From Candidatus Baltobacteraceae bacterium (lineage in GTDB: Bacteria; Vulcanimicrobiota; Vulcanimicrobiia; Vulcanimicrobiales; Vulcanimicrobiaceae), in NCBI GenBank assembly GCA_036489885.1, contig DASXEW010000003.1, positions 248,001-312,000 of the forward strand: a DNA stretch of 64,000 nucleotides, written 5' to 3'. Of this stretch, positions 62,746 through 64,000 are shown in pieces. Made by a program: the position numbers and the translations under genes. Every line of letters starts with the position of its first letter. Position 1 is the stretch's first letter. The notes below the pieces were generated by a model that had not been told where the DNA came from, searched no databases, and saw nothing but the letters and a program-made list of their open reading frames with translations.

Positions 62746-63915
62746 CTAAGTCGCCGCACCTCGACGTTCCATCTTCAAGGTGCCGCCCGCGAACGCAACC
62801 AGTATGGCTCCAATGGCGACCGGGACGAACGCAGTCGCAGGAATGTGCGTTGCATCCCAGAGTACGCCGCCGAGCAGCGTCAAGACAAACGAGCCGAGGT
62901 ATGCGATCGTGAACATGCCGGCCGAGAGACGGTGCACGTCGCCGTGGTGCGTGAGCATCGGCGGCAACGCGACGATCATCGTAAGTCCGACTGCAGACGA
63001 GAGTCCCAAGAGCGAGACGCCGACGATGACAAGCGTATCGTTGCCCGCGATCAACATCGCAATCGCGGGCAACGCGAAGACGAGAATGACGAAAAAGAAA
63101 CGCGGCTTTCCGGCAAGCTTCTGCGCGAAGAATAGCGTTGCGATCGAGCCGGGGACCTGCGCGGTGTTAAGCGCGCCGATCGCGATCGGTGAGAGCCACG
63201 GACGGCCGAGCGCGTGAAAGTAGTCCGGGATGTACGCGTTGAGTGCGAAATAGAGCACCGATATTCCGGCTTGTAAAATTCCGAGCCGCCACGTAAGAAA
63301 CTTATGCCAATCGGGCCACCATGCGACCGAACGCGGTTCGCCGTGCGCGCCGACGTCCGTAACCCACACGCCGAACACGACGGCCGTTAGAATAACCGGG
63401 ATCGACCACAGCGCGAGATTTAACTCCCAGCTGTTGCCGATGTGCGCAAGTATCAGGGGAACGAAATCGGCGGGAATCGCTTCGCCGACCAGGATGCCGT
63501 TGACGTAGACCGCGGTCGCTAGTCCGATCCGCGCCGGAAACCATTCGCCGACGAGCGTCGGCGCCGCAGGCTGACAAATCGCGACGCCAGCGCCCATGAT
63601 GAAGGTCATCGCGAACAATATGGCTTCGTTCGGGCCGACGCCACGCAAGGCGCCGGCTACGGCGATGATCGCGAGACCGACGATCGTTGCACGGCGCGCA
63701 CCAAGGCGCGCGATCAACAGCGATCCGCCGATGGCTGCAACGCTGAGCAACAGCACCGGTACCGAAGTCAGAGCCCCAACGGCTTTCTCGTCGAGCGAGA
63801 GATCGTGGTGGATCTGCGTCAGTACCGGCGGTACTGCCAGCATGGTGAAGCGCAAGTCCATCCCGACGAGCCACAACAGCCCGAGATGGAACCAGTCGCG
63901 CCGCTTCAGCGCTAT
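62746..63915 (-). CDS. MFS transporter (CynX/NarK-like), paralogue 2
   Basis: 389 aa from ATA 63915; 376 from TTG 63876. Twelve hydrophobic segments; WLVGMDLRFTMLAVPPVLTQIHHDLSLDEKAVGALTSVPVLLLSVAAIGGSLLIARLGARR aligns with the carrier at 51681. The basic stretch KRRDWFHLG before helix 1 lies upstream of the TTG. There, ATA overlaps a TAG stop as ATAG, directly after an in-frame TAA; CTG at 63909 is another choice. First gene of the catabolic cluster, so it likely imports the aromatic or acid substrate. Confidence 0.83.
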   Translation of the reverse strand: MALKRRDWFHLGLLWLVGMDLRFTMLAVPPVLTQIHHDLSLDEKAVGALTSVPVLLLSVAAIGGSLLIARLGARRATIVGLAIIAVAGALRGVGPNEAILFAMTFIMGAGVAICQPAAPTLVGEWFPARIGLATAVYVNGILVGEAIPADFVPLILAHIGNSWELNLALWSIPVILTAVVFGVWVTDVGAHGEPRSVAWWPDWHKFLTWRLGILQAGISVLYFALNAYIPDYFHALGRPWLSPIAIGALNTAQVPGSIATLFFAQKLAGKPRFFFVILVFALPAIAMLIAGNDTLVIVGVSLLGLSSAVGLTMIVALPPMLTHHGDVHRLSAGMFTIAYLGSFVLTLLGGVLWDATHIPATAFVPVAIGAILVAFAGGTLKMERRGAAT

Positions 63916-64000
63916 CTCTTACGTGAGATTTGCCGCGCGCGTTTACCGTTGACGCGCACGCGCTTTGCCACGGAACGTGGCCGTAGTGCAACGACGTTGC
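63912..64000 (-). CDS. Possible C-terminal end of an upstream gene
   Basis: The frame ending TAG at 63912-63914 gives about 29 basic residues ending RVNGKRARQISRKR. Only the window edge is seen; it is low-confidence and may be chance. Confidence 0.3.
   Translation of the reverse strand, partial: NVVALRPRSVAKRVRVNGKRARQISRKR

Noticed and set aside
1-64000. tRNA, rRNA, phage or insertion-sequence genes
   Set aside because: I saw no cloverleaf with CCA end, rRNA segment, transposase, integrase or phage structural gene. A covariance search could still find small RNAs.

Overview
The window is a dense, GC-rich bacterial chromosome segment with about 55 protein genes, short intergenic gaps and many 1-17 bp gene overlaps. 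There is no rRNA, tRNA, CRISPR, phage or insertion sequence that I could recognise. Conserved housekeeping genes (uvrB, prs, rplY/ctc, pth, thyX, glmU, gltX, infC-rpmI-rplT, pheST) sit among aerobic acyl-CoA and amino-acid catabolism, cyclic-di-GMP and stress genes. The mix (thyX instead of thyA, a yqzL-like gene before pheST, split methylmalonyl-CoA mutase, a tricorn-type protease, rubrerythrin/DUF3501) suggests an uncultured aerobe of the Terrabacteria type, perhaps Eremiobacterota-like. The sequence cannot prove the phylum.

Layout. 1-5.2 kb (minus): uvrB, a lactamase-fold/cupin fusion, a tiny Gln/Ala-rich protein and a GH38 alpha-mannosidase cut by the window edge. 5.3-8.3 kb (plus): prs, rplY, pth and a degenerate amino-acid kinase. 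8.3-14.3 kb (minus): diguanylate cyclase, thyX, a selenocysteine peroxiredoxin, a degenerate M48 membrane peptidase and a PAS/GAF/SpoIIE/HATPase regulator. 14.4-24 kb: a fused indolepyruvate:ferredoxin oxidoreductase with a complete LivJFGHM-type importer, a PaaA-like di-iron protein and an SDR. 24-31.8 kb: a secreted HAF-type protein, glmU, gltX, a TPR/ATP-grasp protein and two-part methylmalonyl-CoA mutase. 31.9-38.4 kb: an MDR reductase, pxpABC (5-oxoprolinase), an alpha/beta hydrolase, a membrane diguanylate cyclase and a 3-hydroxyisobutyrate-dehydrogenase-like enzyme. 38.5-44.8 kb: tricorn-like protease, two paralogous unknown small proteins, infC-rpmI-rplT, a small secreted protein and a Nudix hydrolase. 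44.9-53.9 kb: a lipoprotein, an SpoU methyltransferase, yqzL, pheST, an MFS carrier, a broken phyH and cvpA. 53.9-59.1 kb: a class V aminotransferase, selD with its own selenocysteine codon, and a Fur/PerR-rubrerythrin-Fe-S-DUF3501 operon. 59.2-64 kb: a catabolic cluster (TRAP binding protein, two amidohydrolases around an HpaI-type aldolase, and an MFS carrier).

Three themes cut across the window. (1) Selenocysteine: an in-frame TGA replaces the peroxidatic Cys of a peroxiredoxin, and another replaces the active-site Cys of SelD, so the host very probably inserts Sec. (2) Start codons: infC, pth and an Fe-S oxidoreductase have no ATG/GTG/TTG in front of their conserved N-terminus, and AUA or AUC codons lie where starts are expected. 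Two other genes (DUF3501 and an MFS carrier) fit the same pattern less strongly. (3) An imperfect palindromic repeat, starting with GTCATCCCGAGCGTAG, occurs at five loci. It supplies the livM stop codon, lies inside the mannosidase reading frame, and abuts the 5' ends of two more genes.
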